Below, one piece after another: positions 19,806 to 29,888 of a stretch of DNA of 64,000 bases. Both the position numbers and the translations under genes were made by a program. The DNA is from Ustilago trichophora (taxonomy: Eukaryota > Basidiomycota > Ustilaginomycetes > Ustilaginales > Ustilaginaceae), in contig OOIN01000032.1 in NCBI GenBank assembly GCA_900323505.1, positions 124,001 to 188,000 of the forward strand, given 5' to 3'. The notes beneath the pieces were generated by a model. The model did no database searches. It saw only the letters and a list, made by a program, of their open reading frames with translations, and was not told the origin of the DNA. Position 1 is the stretch's first letter. The number at the start of each line of letters is the position of its first letter.

Positions 19806-22800
19806 ATGCCCAAACCCTCTTCCTCTGCAAGAAATGCCACTCCAGATGGCGAGAACGACCCTTCTCTCGCTACTCCTCGTGCTAAACCTGTCGTCCTCTT
19901 GTCATCTCGCGGTAGCATGACAAACATCACCAACTCGGTCTCCTCCAAACGTATTCTGCCCGCACATCTTCAGTCGGCTTCAAAACCCAAACGTTTACCT
20001 TCCGACTCTCTCAAACCCAACTCCACAATGCGAAACTCGATCGCTGCTTCCAATGCTGCTACTCCAAAGCCCAGAAGGAAGCGCACAGATACAGAACCCG
20101 CAACCATCACACCACGACCAAACTCTTTTCTCAACAGAGCTTCCGACATTCGCAAGATGCAATCTGTCAACGACATCTCTAGGCTCACCCTTGCGTCCTC
20201 ATCCAGCGACGACACTTCTAGGATGCTCGACATCGAGCCTGTCAAAGCCTATCTTCGCATCAGGCCTCCACCCCCAGATGCGCACAACCAGTCCCCTCGT
20301 CCTTACATCGAGGTCGTCAGCGACACCGAGGTGCTCATGCATCCTCCTTCCCAGCCCGCCTTTAGCAGCTCTCTTTCCGGTGTAAGGTCCAGAACTACCA
20401 GCATCGTCCCTCCCACCAAATACATCTTTTCCAAAGTCTTTGGTAGTCACGCCAGCTCCTCTTCGGGTGCAGAGCAAGATATGTCGCAATCTGCATTCTT
20501 CCAGCACACCACTCTGCCCCTCGTCCAGGCGCTTTTGCAGGGCGAGAGCGGTCTCATGTTCACCTATGGCGTCACAAACTCGGGCAAGAGTCACACCGTC
20601 ATGGGCAACACCTCACACGGAGGAGCAGGTATCCTCCCACGTGCCCTTGATGTCATTTTCAACAGCATTCAAGGCCTTGAGAGCCAATCCAGCATCCAAC
20701 CCGTCGGTGTATCTGGCGTCCAGCGCGTCGACAAGCACTCCGCCCAATTCGACCCTGCTTCCAATCTCGGCGTCAACCCATTCATGATCCCAAGTGTCTC
20801 CCGCAGACTTCTGGCAGAGGCGCCCGTACGTGCTGCAAAGCCAACCAAGCTCATGGAGCATGACACCACCAAGATCCCCGTTGATCGCAACCTCCGCTAC
20901 AGCGTCTTTGTTAGCTATGTAGAGATCTACAACGAGAAGCTCTTTGATTTGCTCGATGTCTCTCCAGGTGCCACCCTCGGTCGATCCGAATCGGTCCGCG
21001 GCTCCAATTGGAGTCTTGCCAACATGGCCAACGCTGCTCCTAGCTCCATTCCGTCAAGCGCAAGCATCACTCTCAACCGCAGGCCACTCAGTCTCAAGAA
21101 TGACCACGAGAACGGCGGCAAGTATGTTGCCGGTCTGCGCGAGATCAAGATCAATTCTGCCCAAGAGGCTCGTGATCTCCTTCACAGAGGGCAGGAGAAT
21201 CGTGCCGTCTTTGGCACAATGGCCAACCGTGCCAGTTCCCGAAGTCACGGCATCTTCACCATCAAGGTGATCCGCCACCACGGAGGCATCACAGATCTCT
21301 CGGACGACGATCTCGACTCGTTCACCACCGCACGTCTCAGCATCGTCGACTTGGCAGGTAGCGAGCGTGTCGCAAACACCGGCCTTGCCAGCGGTGACCG
21401 TCTCAAGGAGGCCGGGAATATTAACAAGAGCTTGATGTGTCTCGGTCAGTGCCTTGAGACACTTCGCAAGAATCAGGTTCGACTGATGGGATCGACCGAA
21501 GGGGGTCAGGCTCAAACGGTCAAGCGACGTATGAGCATCGTCCCCTTCCGCCACTCGAAGCTCACTGAGCTCTTCCAGAGCTTCTTTGTGGGTGAGGGCA
21601 AGGCGGTGATGATCGTCAATGCCAACCCTTACGATACTGGCTTTGATGAGAATTCCCACGTCATGAAGTTTAGCGCCATCGCCAAAGAGGTCGCCGTGCC
21701 TCGCCACATGGGTCCCGTCACCAAGACTTTGCCTCCTCTTCCACCTTTCAAAGAAGAGCATGCCTCCGTCTCCCGCCCTTTGCCCAAATCTAAATCCTCC
21801 GTCGGCATCAGCTCATCCGACAGCGAAGTTAGCGCAGACGTCACCATCGTCGAAGACGCTGAAGATTCCGGCGACGAAGACCACGATCCTTTCGTCGACA
21901 TGCTCGTCGAGCGGCACGAAGAGCTCCGCCAAAAACTCTACGCCGCCGAACTCCGCTGTGCCACCGTCGAAGCCCAAGTACGCCAAGAGATGGCCGACGA
22001 GATGGAAAAGAGACTTCTTGAGATGCAAGACCGATACAATCGTATGATGATGAACGATGCCGAGCAAAACGCGCAGTTTATGAATCGCAAGATCGACCTC
22101 CTCGTCAGCACAAATGCGCGCAACGAGCCCGAGCCGCTTTCTGACAGCGAGTCGGATTTGACCGATGAAGACAATTATGAGTCTGGACATGACGAAGAGG
22201 CAGAGGTGGAAGGTACTCTCGCTGCTGCGGAGGCTGCTGCTGCCGATACTCAGGGTTTGGATCAGAGTATGAGCGAGCTTAGTACCGCAGAGAGCGTCTT
22301 TGATGACGCCACTGAGGGAGAGATCTCATGTTCCATTGCCGTCGATTCCGAAGAAGAGGAGGAGGAGGAGGAGGCTAGTGTCGATGATTCTGCCATTCTC
22401 AAGCCAGGAAGGCCACCCAAGCGCGCATCAGCAAAGAAGGCAAAGCACATCTCCTCGGACGAATCGTTGTCTGAACAAGAATCCGATGCCGAATCAGACG
22501 CTGCCTCTGCCAGCGGTGAAGACGAGAACATGTCATCCGCAGTCAGCGACAACGAAGACGAGCAAAGTGATGACGACTACGACAGCGACAACGACGAACA
22601 ACACAGCCCTGCAGCCGAACGCAGTCTGTCCCAAATCTACGTCGAAATCCCCGCCAACTTACCCGATGGCAGTCTTGACTCTATCACCAGCTCTCCCTCG
22701 GCGGCTGCTGAGTCCGATTCCGATTTCGACCTATCCGCCAACTCTGACGCTGAGAGCGAAGAAGAGCGTCCCGCACCTTCTTCTTCACGTAGGAAATCCG

Positions 22801-23189
22801 GCCGTGCCAGCAACGCTGCTGCCACATCCCGCACCAGCAACGGCAGCACCTCCACCGCCCGCGCTCGCGCCCGAGGTGCCCGTCGATCTTCCAACAAGTC
22901 CTCGTCATCCTCACGCATGTCTCGAGATACCTCGATCCTCGACGCTGCGATCGCGCTGACCGATCTCAGTGACGCAAGCATGGTCATGGAAGACACTGTC
23001 ACACCCAAGAAAAAGCGCAAGCTTCGCAAGAAAGCTGCCATGCAGGAGGACGACTACGTAGAACAGATCGGTGACTCGAGCTTGGTAGAAGCCGTCTATC
23101 AGAACACTACCACTGGTGGTTCGGCAAGACAATCGAATGCGACTAGGGCCAGTCGAAGCTTTGGTAACGGTAGAAAGTCGTTTCGTTAG
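19806..23189 (+). CDS. Kinesin-6 (Klp9/MKLP family) motor
   Basis: A 1127-aa, intronless protein from ATG 19806 (MPKPSSSARN). The frame is open further upstream, but the sequence before this ATG is leader-like. The motor domain spans about 140-650. The P-loop GVTNSGKSHT starts at residue 255; the TNSGK variant is typical of kinesin-6. Switch I is NRASSRSH (474-481) and switch II DLAGSE (from 515), followed by ERVANTGLASGDRLKEAGNI. An extended loop between P-loop and switch I is also characteristic. The second half has a short coiled coil, then very acidic stretches (a run of nine Glu near 22350-22375), Ser/Ala-rich disorder and a basic tail (KKKRKLRKKA). Family members organise the anaphase central spindle and drive spindle elongation or cytokinesis. 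Confidence 0.93.
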   Translation: MPKPSSSARNATPDGENDPSLATPRAKPVVLLSSRGSMTNITNSVSSKRILPAHLQSASKPKRLPSDSLKPNSTMRNSIAASNAATPKPRRKRTDTEPATITPRPNSFLNRASDIRKMQSVNDISRLTLASSSSDDTSRMLDIEPVKAYLRIRPPPPDAHNQSPRPYIEVVSDTEVLMHPPSQPAFSSSLSGVRSRTTSIVPPTKYIFSKVFGSHASSSSGAEQDMSQSAFFQHTTLPLVQALLQGESGLMFTYGVTNSGKSHTVMGNTSHGGAGILPRALDVIFNSIQGLESQSSIQPVGVSGVQRVDKHSAQFDPASNLGVNPFMIPSVSRRLLAEAPVRAAKPTKLMEHDTTKIPVDRNLRYSVFVSYVEIYNEKLFDLLDVSPGATLGRSESVRGSNWSLANMANAAPSSIPSSASITLNRRPLSLKNDHENGGKYVAGLREIKINSAQEARDLLHRGQENRAVFGTMANRASSRSHGIFTIKVIRHHGGITDLSDDDLDSFTTARLSIVDLAGSERVANTGLASGDRLKEAGNINKSLMCLGQCLETLRKNQVRLMGSTEGGQAQTVKRRMSIVPFRHSKLTELFQSFFVGEGKAVMIVNANPYDTGFDENSHVMKFSAIAKEVAVPRHMGPVTKTLPPLPPFKEEHASVSRPLPKSKSSVGISSSDSEVSADVTIVEDAEDSGDEDHDPFVDMLVERHEELRQKLYAAELRCATVEAQVRQEMADEMEKRLLEMQDRYNRMMMNDAEQNAQFMNRKIDLLVSTNARNEPEPLSDSESDLTDEDNYESGHDEEAEVEGTLAAAEAAAADTQGLDQSMSELSTAESVFDDATEGEISCSIAVDSEEEEEEEEASVDDSAILKPGRPPKRASAKKAKHISSDESLSEQESDAESDAASASGEDENMSSAVSDNEDEQSDDDYDSDNDEQHSPAAERSLSQIYVEIPANLPDGSLDSITSSPSAAAESDSDFDLSANSDAESEEERPAPSSSRRKSGRASNAAATSRTSNGSTSTARARARGARRSSNKSSSSSRMSRDTSILDAAIALTDLSDASMVMEDTVTPKKKRKLRKKAAMQEDDYVEQIGDSSLVEAVYQNTTTGGSARQSNATRASRSFGNGRKSFR

Positions 23190-23429
23190 CTTGCAGTAGT
23201 CCAGGGGTTATTGTACCGGTTTTCTGTGGTTCTAAAGGCTTTGCACAGTCGTCAGGTGTCGTGGCCATCATTGACTTCGGTTTTGTTTGGTTTCTTTTGG
23301 TTCTTGTGCAATCATGAATGCTATCATACCCCATCCACCTTTTCGGGAAATAACAAGTCTTGTGAGACCGAAATGAAACTTGAGAAAGTCTAGTCTCACG
23401 AGAGCGCCACTACGAACCACCGAGAGATT

Positions 23430-23460
<31 letters not shown>

Positions 23461-24626
23461 GTGCTCGCCGCTAGACGGGCAATAGATACCAAATCCTTGT
23501 TGTTCCTCGTCGATAACGTCACCTTGTGCAAGAATTATGCTGAGGACTAGCCGCTTCCTCAACCTGTTTTGCTTACTCTGGTCAGAGACGTCTTCTGCAT
23601 TTATGCATCAACCTCTTCTCGGCTCGAGTGTCTTACGTTGCCGCCTACGTGCGGGAGGAGTTGGCTTTTGTTCTGGTGAGTCTAAGCGTGATTCGCCGAT
23701 TGTGAGAGCTCGGGCATGCAGAGATGGGCCTAGTCTGCTGCTAAGCAGTGTAAATGACGACGTGAGAAGCTAGCGACAGAACGCCCTTGAGTCCATGTGA
23801 TCGGTAGCATTTGGCCGCTCGTCTCTTTCGTCCACACCATGGTCCACGAGCCACTTGGGGCTGCCCATTGAATCGTTTTGAAGCAGCTCAGACCCACACC
23901 CTGCCGAGTTCATTCTGTCGCACACTCCTGGAGAGAGTCTTTCTTCTCTTCACGATTCCTACTTGGTCGGATTGGTGACGAATGATCTTGTCTCCATCAA
24001 TCATCTGATATTTGCTTCATGCTGAGGTGTGGTATGAGCTGAAGAGCGAATGTAGGTCAGAGGCTGGATATCGTTGCGCTCAGGATGCGAAGCTTCGGTG
24101 AGCGTCCGGGTCACTCACAAACTCGACTTTCTCCCTTGATCATGTAAGTATGCGCCGGTGCAAAGATACCCTCAATATCATCGCTTCGATGTATGCACCT
24201 GGCTCTCGAAATACTGGATCAATGATTGTAGGGCTGCGGATATCAGCTGCATATGATGAGATCTACTAAGGCTTTCCCGACTTGCTTTCGGAGTTGGTTC
24301 CAAGCTGGCTAGGCTAAAGCTTCACTGGAGATGTCATCGCGGAAAAGTTGGCGGCCCACACATGGCGGGAGGAGCAGCAGTCACGCCACGCAGCTTTGCG
24401 AGCCTTCAAAAGAATTATGATTCCACCGAATTGCGGTGAATGCCTGCATCAACAACGTGGAGGTTGCTTGCCCTCGAAGAGTGAGCCATCGTTCAAAGGC
24501 AACATTCATTTCGTGAGAAAATTGCGTCCGCGAACCCATCCAAGCAACCACCCGGTGTGGTTGCCTAGGTGGGTCGATTCAAAGTTTGTATGAGGCTCTT
24601 TGCGAAGAGTATGACTGGAGAAAGTG

Positions 24627-24685
24627 TCCGCGAAGCCATCCCCCGAAGCCACCTTAGAGCGGGTGACTTCGAGGATTTTCCCCAC
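24627..24685. repeat. Decayed fragment of the GAAGCCACC repeat family
   Basis: Contains CGCGAAGCCATCCCCCGAAG, then CCACCTTAGAGCGGGTGACTTCGAGGATTTTCC in pieces, matching the start and TIR-proximal parts of the intact copy at 25647-25806 with many changes. A similar remnant lies at about 24535-24575. Confidence 0.5.
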
Positions 24686-25037
24686 GTTGCAGACTTTGAA
24701 CGTGACGTTCAAAAAGCCTTTCCAGAATGACAACATCATGAGTTTCGGGCGCACGTGTTTCGAGCAGGAAGGGCGCATGCTACGACGGAGAATCACGCAG
24801 ATTTTGCGTGCCAGGACAATAATCTTTGTGCATCGTTCTGAAAGGGTAACAACAGCCCAAAGCCGGCCCATCAAGCCAGCCCGAATGGCAGCTGGATTGA
24901 TGACGAGGGCGTCGAAATCGTCACACTATTAAATCCTATCGAAGCATGTGTTTGATTTGCATTTGATCGAAACTAAAATGAAAACACTCACAATCTTGAA
25001 AAGACAAAATTGTCACAAAACCACCAGTTTAACTCAT

Positions 25038-25072
25038 GAGTGGCTTCGAGTGTGGCTTTTTGACGGATTCAT
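25038..25072 (-). repeat. Truncated end of the GAAGCCACC repeat family
   Basis: GAGTGGCTTCGAGTGTGGCT followed by a TTTTGACGGATTCATGA-like tail. It corresponds to the right TIR-proximal region of the intact copy, without the terminal AT-rich part. Confidence 0.5.
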
Positions 25073-25197
25073 GATTGTGCCTTTTTCAAGAATGATATTG
25101 TCTTGACTTTGCACCGTTTCGAACCGTCACAGGGCTTTCAATTTTTATGACATGATCACGAGGCTATCATGTTACGGCTCGCTGAAATTCGGGCAAC

Positions 25198-25386
25198 TTA
25201 AAGAAATCCGTCACGAAGCCACCCTAGAAGGGGTGGCTACATTCAATGCCAGCTGCGAAGCCACCCGGGGTGGCTACTTTGCGAAGCCAGCCGATCGGGG
25301 GTGGCTTCGAGGGTGGCTTCGCTGGGAAGCCACCCGGGGTGGCAACGGGGGGTGGCACCAGGTTGGCAATTTTCATTTTTAGGATA
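25198..25386. mobile_element. Degenerate MITE-like copy related to the large transposon
   Basis: Starts with AAATCCGTCACGAAGCCACC-like sequence, contains several AGCCACCCGGGGTGGCT palindromes, and ends in ATTTTCATTTTTAGGATATC, a diverged version of the TIR terminus. The left terminus is eroded. Confidence 0.6.
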
Positions 25387-25646
25387 TCACTGGCATCGAG
25401 GGTGGGAATTATGACGGATATTTCTCACTTTTTGTTTAAGATGTTGCAGGGCAGCGTGACTGGCCCGTTAACGGGTCAGGCCCATTAGTGAATCACCAAC
25501 ACAATCTTGGATCAACAACACAATCTTGGCGAAAAGTCTTTAAAACATTTGAAATTGAAGTACAAAGGCTTCTCGAAATTGCATTTAAGTTAATTGGGAA
25601 CCCACTACTAATCACATCGTAAAAAAGGAAAGATCCGAAGGCAGCC

Positions 25647-25806
25647 AATCATATCGTAAAAAAAGAAAAATCCGTCATGAAGCCACCCTCGAAGCCACCC
25701 TGGGTGGCTACGTTGAGAAGCCAGCCGTGTAGCCACCCTTGAAGCCACCCGGGGTGGCTTCGAGGGTGGCTTCATGACGGATTTTTCTTTTTTTTACGAT
25801 ATGATT
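25647..25806. mobile_element. Intact 160-bp MITE with long TIRs
   Basis: Begins AATCATATCGTAAAAAAAGA and ends in its reverse complement with one extra T in the homopolymer. TIR pairing continues through GTCATGAAGCCACCCTCGAAGCC, about 50 bp per arm, so nearly the whole element is palindromic. It shares the CATATC-(poly-A)-AAATCC terminus and the GAAGCCACC units with the 11.5-kb transposon, so it is probably a non-autonomous relative. A clipped extra TIR (about 25609-25645) lies immediately to its left, which suggests insertion into or next to another copy. Confidence 0.8.
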
Positions 25807-25814
25807 TCAAGAGG

Positions 25815-25865
25815 GGAAGGTTGTCCACGGAGCCACCCCAGTAACCACCTGGGTGGCCTTTGGGT
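25815..25865. repeat. Fragment of the GAAGCCACC repeat family
   Basis: GGAGCCACCCCAGTAACCAC followed by CTGGGTGGCC: palindromic units without TIRs, immediately right of the intact MITE. Confidence 0.45.
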
Positions 25866-27017
25866 GAAGGCTCTCTTTTATCTTTTGAACACATACAGGC
25901 CAATGCGCAGAAGTTGGATTTTTCTGTTTTCATGGGCCTGACTTTATGACGGGCCAGTCACCGCAACTTTGGAAAAATCTTTGGAAAGAAATTGACTCAG
26001 GTCGTCGTACAGGCAGACTCATGACTGTATTTCCACTCAATAATCTTCGAACACCTTTCGCAAAATTCGTAGTGAATGCCTGCTCGCTGCCCATCATGCA
26101 TGAGCACTCTCTCGTGGTGGTTGCTTGGGTGGGTAGTCAGCCCCGGACGTGTGCAAAACCTGAGGGACGTCCTGCGTTCGCGGACGCAACTTCACGTTTT
26201 TAGGCAAGGACGCTGAAGGAGGCGAGTTAACTTAACGTAATTCATGTATTAGTCGCGCGCCTGTATTAATCGCGCACTGACCAATTTCAAAAATCCCCAC
26301 TGTGTTTGATGGTAGTGACTTGCATGATGGTGTCCGCATTGTTTGTGCCTTACATGAGCCCCACCAACTTGCATTCCGTTCCAACCTTTGACATCAACCT
26401 TATCACAATCACTGCCGACATCTGTAATCAAACCAATACAAACAGCATTTCTCACATTGCAATGACAACACCATCAATTTCAAAGCACTCCACTGCGTCT
26501 CGTGCTGCTCGTGCTGCTGATCGTGATCAACAAGAAGCTTGGCTTCAACAAGCAGCTGCTGAGCTTGGCAATGGAACATTCTCCAGCATCCGTAAAGCAG
26601 CAGCTGCAAACAGTGTGCCTGAGTCAACACTGCGTGGCTGACTTTCCGGTGTTCCAACGATCAGGGAAGGTCATGCTTCCATGCAGGCACTTACGCCTGC
26701 AGCGGAGACAGCGCTTCTGGAACACATTCAGCGCTGTGCCTGCAGCGGCTTTCCCTTGACGCTGGTGCAGATCAGGGACTACGCAAACACCATCTCACGT
26801 GGCATTCCTGGCTGCACTGATGCTCCCAACGTTGGACGGAATTGGCTCCAAGGGTTCCTACTTCAGCATCCAAGCATCCGCTCTCATTGGTCACGGTGTC
26901 TTGATAATGCCCGGCTCACTGGAACAGATGCCGATGGAATACAAGCTTGGTATCAACAATTAGGAAGAATTGTGAATGAATACAGTGTGCTATCAACAAA
27001 TATATACAACATGGATG

Positions 27018-27992
27018 TGTCAGCGGTCGTGCGCCTGAGAATCCCGGAATTGTCAAATCGATGTCTTCTGGCAATTTTCCACTAATTAATCGGCAAGCGA
27101 CGGCCTTCGGGCGACTCTCGACTAACCGCTGTGGACACTCCGTCCAGGTGCAGAGCGGCACAAACTAGACCTGGCAAGTCGTACGAGAAGTTGTACAACG
27201 GCTTGGGAAATGCTGGTTGACGCTTGTCATTGCGCGAGTGTCCGTAGCGCTCCGACAGTCGTCGTATGGTACTGATGGAGGTGTCAGGACCGCAGTGGAG
27301 GTGCTGCCTACGGTTGAGGTGCCGTAGCGTCGATGTAGGTGTCGACGGCGTCTTTGATGTGATACTACACACACACGAGATAGTAGCAATGCCTGGATTG
27401 CTACGAGACGACTGGTACAAGAGACAGTGTTATACTGATGGTTGAAGGATTGTGATAAGATAAGTAATTAGTAAGTAAGTAGTAGAGTGGATGGGGCTCC
27501 GCCCCATTGCACGCCTGAGCAGTGTGAGTATATATGGCCTCACCCTCACCAGGAGGGCGGCCGTATGGCTCAACGTGGCCACATGCTGTATCAGCCTGTG
27601 TACGTCGGCTCTGGGTGGCACCTGTGGTGAGCCATCCACTTCATTCCCCCCCCCCCCCCCCCCCCCCCCCCTCATCTACGCGTCCTTCATATCTCCCCCC
27701 AAGCGTCTTGCTCGCCATCCCTGATGGCAACAAGCCCTTGGCCATCCCTCCGCTGTACGCCATTGGCCGCACCTCTCCCGTTTGCCCCTGACGGCGCCTT
27801 TTCGCGCTCAGCGCGTGAGGATCGCCGGGTGGATGCCACTTGCCGATTTCCCTCCGGAAAGTCGTCCAGTGAACTCCACCTGCCGGCCGAGTACTTTTGC
27901 GCCTGTGCGCCATTTCTGCGCACAGCCGCTGCTGCGCTCCTCCGGCCTCCACTCGTGCCTGACCCTGGTCAGCCCACGTGAGGCCTGTAACA
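27018..27992. mobile_element. Solo LTR of an LTR retrotransposon, 975 bp
   Basis: Starts TGTCAGCGG and ends CCTGTAACA (TG...CA boundaries), flanked by the direct repeat GGATG at 27013-27017 and 27993-27997. Removing it with one GGATG restores the pogo transposase frame exactly at the first catalytic Asp. It contains a TATATATGG box near 27529 and a 26-base poly-C tract. No internal gag/pol sequence is present, consistent with LTR-LTR recombination. Confidence 0.88.
27646..27671. repeat. 26-base poly-C tract inside the solo LTR
   Basis: Uninterrupted C run; the complementary G run could form quadruplexes. The length may be inaccurate in the assembly. Confidence 0.9.
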
Positions 27993-29480
27993 GGATGAAA
28001 CCGGATTCTGGTTTGGTCAAGGTGGTTCCGAGCGGGTAATCGTACCTTCCGGCGATCAAGCAACCCGGTTTAAGGCACAGCCAGGAACCCAAGAGTTGGC
28101 CATGGCGATTGAATGCATCGGATCAGGTGGCCAGGTACTTCTGCCAGTGATCATCACCAAAGGTGCAAGCCACATGGTTGGCGAACACTGGAAAATGGCA
28201 AATGTTCCTGCATTGTGGCACTTTGCAAAGACCGACAGAGGCTGGACAACTCAAGAGCTAGCTGTTGATTGGCTGAAAACAGTGTTTGACGCCAACACTA
28301 CGCCCTCAACGCCATTGGAGTGGCGTTTGTTGATCATTGACAGCCACAATTCACACACCAGTACCGAGTTTCTGGTCGCTGCATGGAATTGCCGTATTAT
28401 TCCGTTCTGCTTCCTGGCACATTCGACGCACATCATGCAGCCACTTGATGTCTCAGTGTTTGGTCCTGTCAGCGCCGCATACAAACAAATCATAAACAAC
28501 CTTGCTCCTCAATCAATCTTGGATGTCAACAGATCTCAGTTTGTGACATTCTACGCCCAGGCACGAGAGAAGGCCCTTATGCCGACTGCAGCACAAAAAG
28601 CATTCGCCAACTGTGGGATTGCAGTTAAACCCAATGCCAAGAAGGTGCTTAACCGACTTGCCAGGCACCAGCAAGCTTGACGGACAGGAACGACACCACA
28701 ATCGCCGCTGCAGGAATGCCTTCCGCCGCAAACAAGTACAGCGGTAAGCTCGGCGCTTGACGCCTTCAGGCACAAACCAAATCCTCGGGATGCAAAAGCA
28801 ATCAAACAAACTCTCATGCAAGCATATGAAAGGCCACATGCGACAATCTTGGTTCTAGAAGCTGAGAATAAGCTTCTTCAGGAACAGGAGGACCGGCAGC
28901 GGCAAGCAGCAAAGAAAACGCGGGGTAAGAAGAGAGTTGGTGACCAAATGATATTATCCAAAGATATCATGATCACTTGTCAGCATGCAGAGCAGGAGCT
29001 TGTCTGGAAGAAGCCAGCAATTGCTGCTTGGCAGAAGCAGGAACAGAGGAAGAAACAGCGACAGCAGGAGAAGCAGGTGGTACTACCACCTGCTACTATG
29101 ATCAATGATCGTGAGGAAGCATGTGCTGATAACAACAATGATGCCTCAGCATCATCAGCAATCCCAACCACATCAGCAAGGCCAGATATCATTGACATTC
29201 TTGATGATGGTGAGCCTCTCAGCCCCGTCGAAGACAACAATATTGATCCTGCCTGCTTCTACAATAGTGTTCCCGTAGCAAGCTCATCACGTGTAAAGCT
29301 CTAACTCTATCTCAGTATTCATGTACCTTAATGTCTCACATGATTGTCATTGAAGTTTGATGTTCTTTCATTCACCAAGGACTGTGCTCACAATCAATGC
29401 CAAGTACTACCATCAGTTTCAATTTCAAGGTTTGAGAACGCGCGACTAATACGGGCGCGCGACTAATACATGAATTACGT

Positions 29481-29888
29481 TAGTCAGTTTCTAACGGCAG
29501 GCTTTTTCTTAGTGGCATGACTAAGTATCGTCTAATGCATCGTCTTAGGCATCGTCTTCAGGAGCATCACAACTGGAGCTCTTGGTCGCCCACTGCTGTT
29601 CGAGCCGAACGCGTCTGAGCGGGAACGAGACACGCACCGCAGGGTGTGAAGAGAGAGTTGCCTTCCAGCGGTCTCGTAACAATACACTCATGATCATGAA
29701 TGAAGAGCGCAGGCCTTCTGCGAACTACGTCGAATGCGCAACTTTTTGATTTGACGCCATAAGTTCGCAAATTTTGGACGCCCTCGTCGGACAAACCCAG
29801 GCATGACTCAGTCTCAGATACAACGCTTCATGCCAGAACGAGGAGATGGTCTCGACCGTGTAGATAGTATTACAGCTAACAACGACGC
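29481..29888. other. Spacer between the pogo element and RIO2
   Basis: 408 bp, no gene seen. It covers the probable 3' UTR of the leftward RIO2 gene. It includes short GCATCGTCTTAGGCATCGTC-like direct repeats near 29535-29560. Confidence 0.5.

Larger units (their letters stand above)
25456..25961. repeat. Inverted-repeat pair bounding a 506-bp segment
   Basis: 25456-25485 and the reverse complement of 25932-25961 agree at 25 of 30 positions: GTGACTGGCCCGT at the outer side and GTCAGGCCCAT at the inner side. The segment contains the intact MITE at 25647-25806. It could be another small element with its own TIRs; no target duplication was recognised. Confidence 0.5.
23190..26234. other. Gene-free repeat island between kinesin-6 and the pogo element
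   Basis: About 3 kb with no credible gene. It contains a 29-base poly-T run (23432-23460), AT-rich sequence, and at least five full or decayed copies of a short repeat family built from GAAGCCACC/GGTGGCTTC units (listed separately). 23.5-24.5 kb shows nothing recognisable; no tRNA-like B-box was seen on either strand. Confidence 0.6.
26462..29304 (+). pseudogene. pogo/Fot1-like transposase, inactivated
   Basis: Starts at ATG 26462 (MTTPSISKHSTASRAARAAD). A psq-type helix-turn-helix is followed by a CENP-B-type HTH (NVGRNWLQGFLLQHPSIRSH). The catalytic domain has its three aspartates in NMDETGFWFG (split by the LTR), IDSHNSHTS and HIMQPLDVSVFGP. The C-terminal tail has the ERPHATILVLEAENKLLQEQ leucine-rich helix usual for fungal pogo proteins. 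Breaks: TGA at 26639-26641, the LTR with its duplicated target (27013-27997), and TGA at 28678-28680. The frame is otherwise continuous: 26462-27017 plus 27998-29304 is exactly 621 codons. Both TGA codons are followed by C and are one transition from CGA. It cannot make a full protein as it stands. Confidence 0.9.
26235..29480 (+). mobile_element. pogo/Fot1-type (Tc1-mariner superfamily) DNA transposon, disrupted
   Basis: TIRs of 41 bp at 26235-26275 and 29440-29480 begin ACGTAATTCATGTATTAGTC and differ at two positions, both transitions. Each arm holds two copies of a GTATTAGTCGCGCGC-like subrepeat. TA dinucleotides flank both ends (26233-26234 and 29481-29482), as expected for the superfamily. 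It encodes a DDE_1/pogo transposase frame (26462-29304) that carries two in-frame TGA codons and is split by a solo LTR. Without the LTR and one target copy the element would be about 2.27 kb. Confidence 0.92.
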
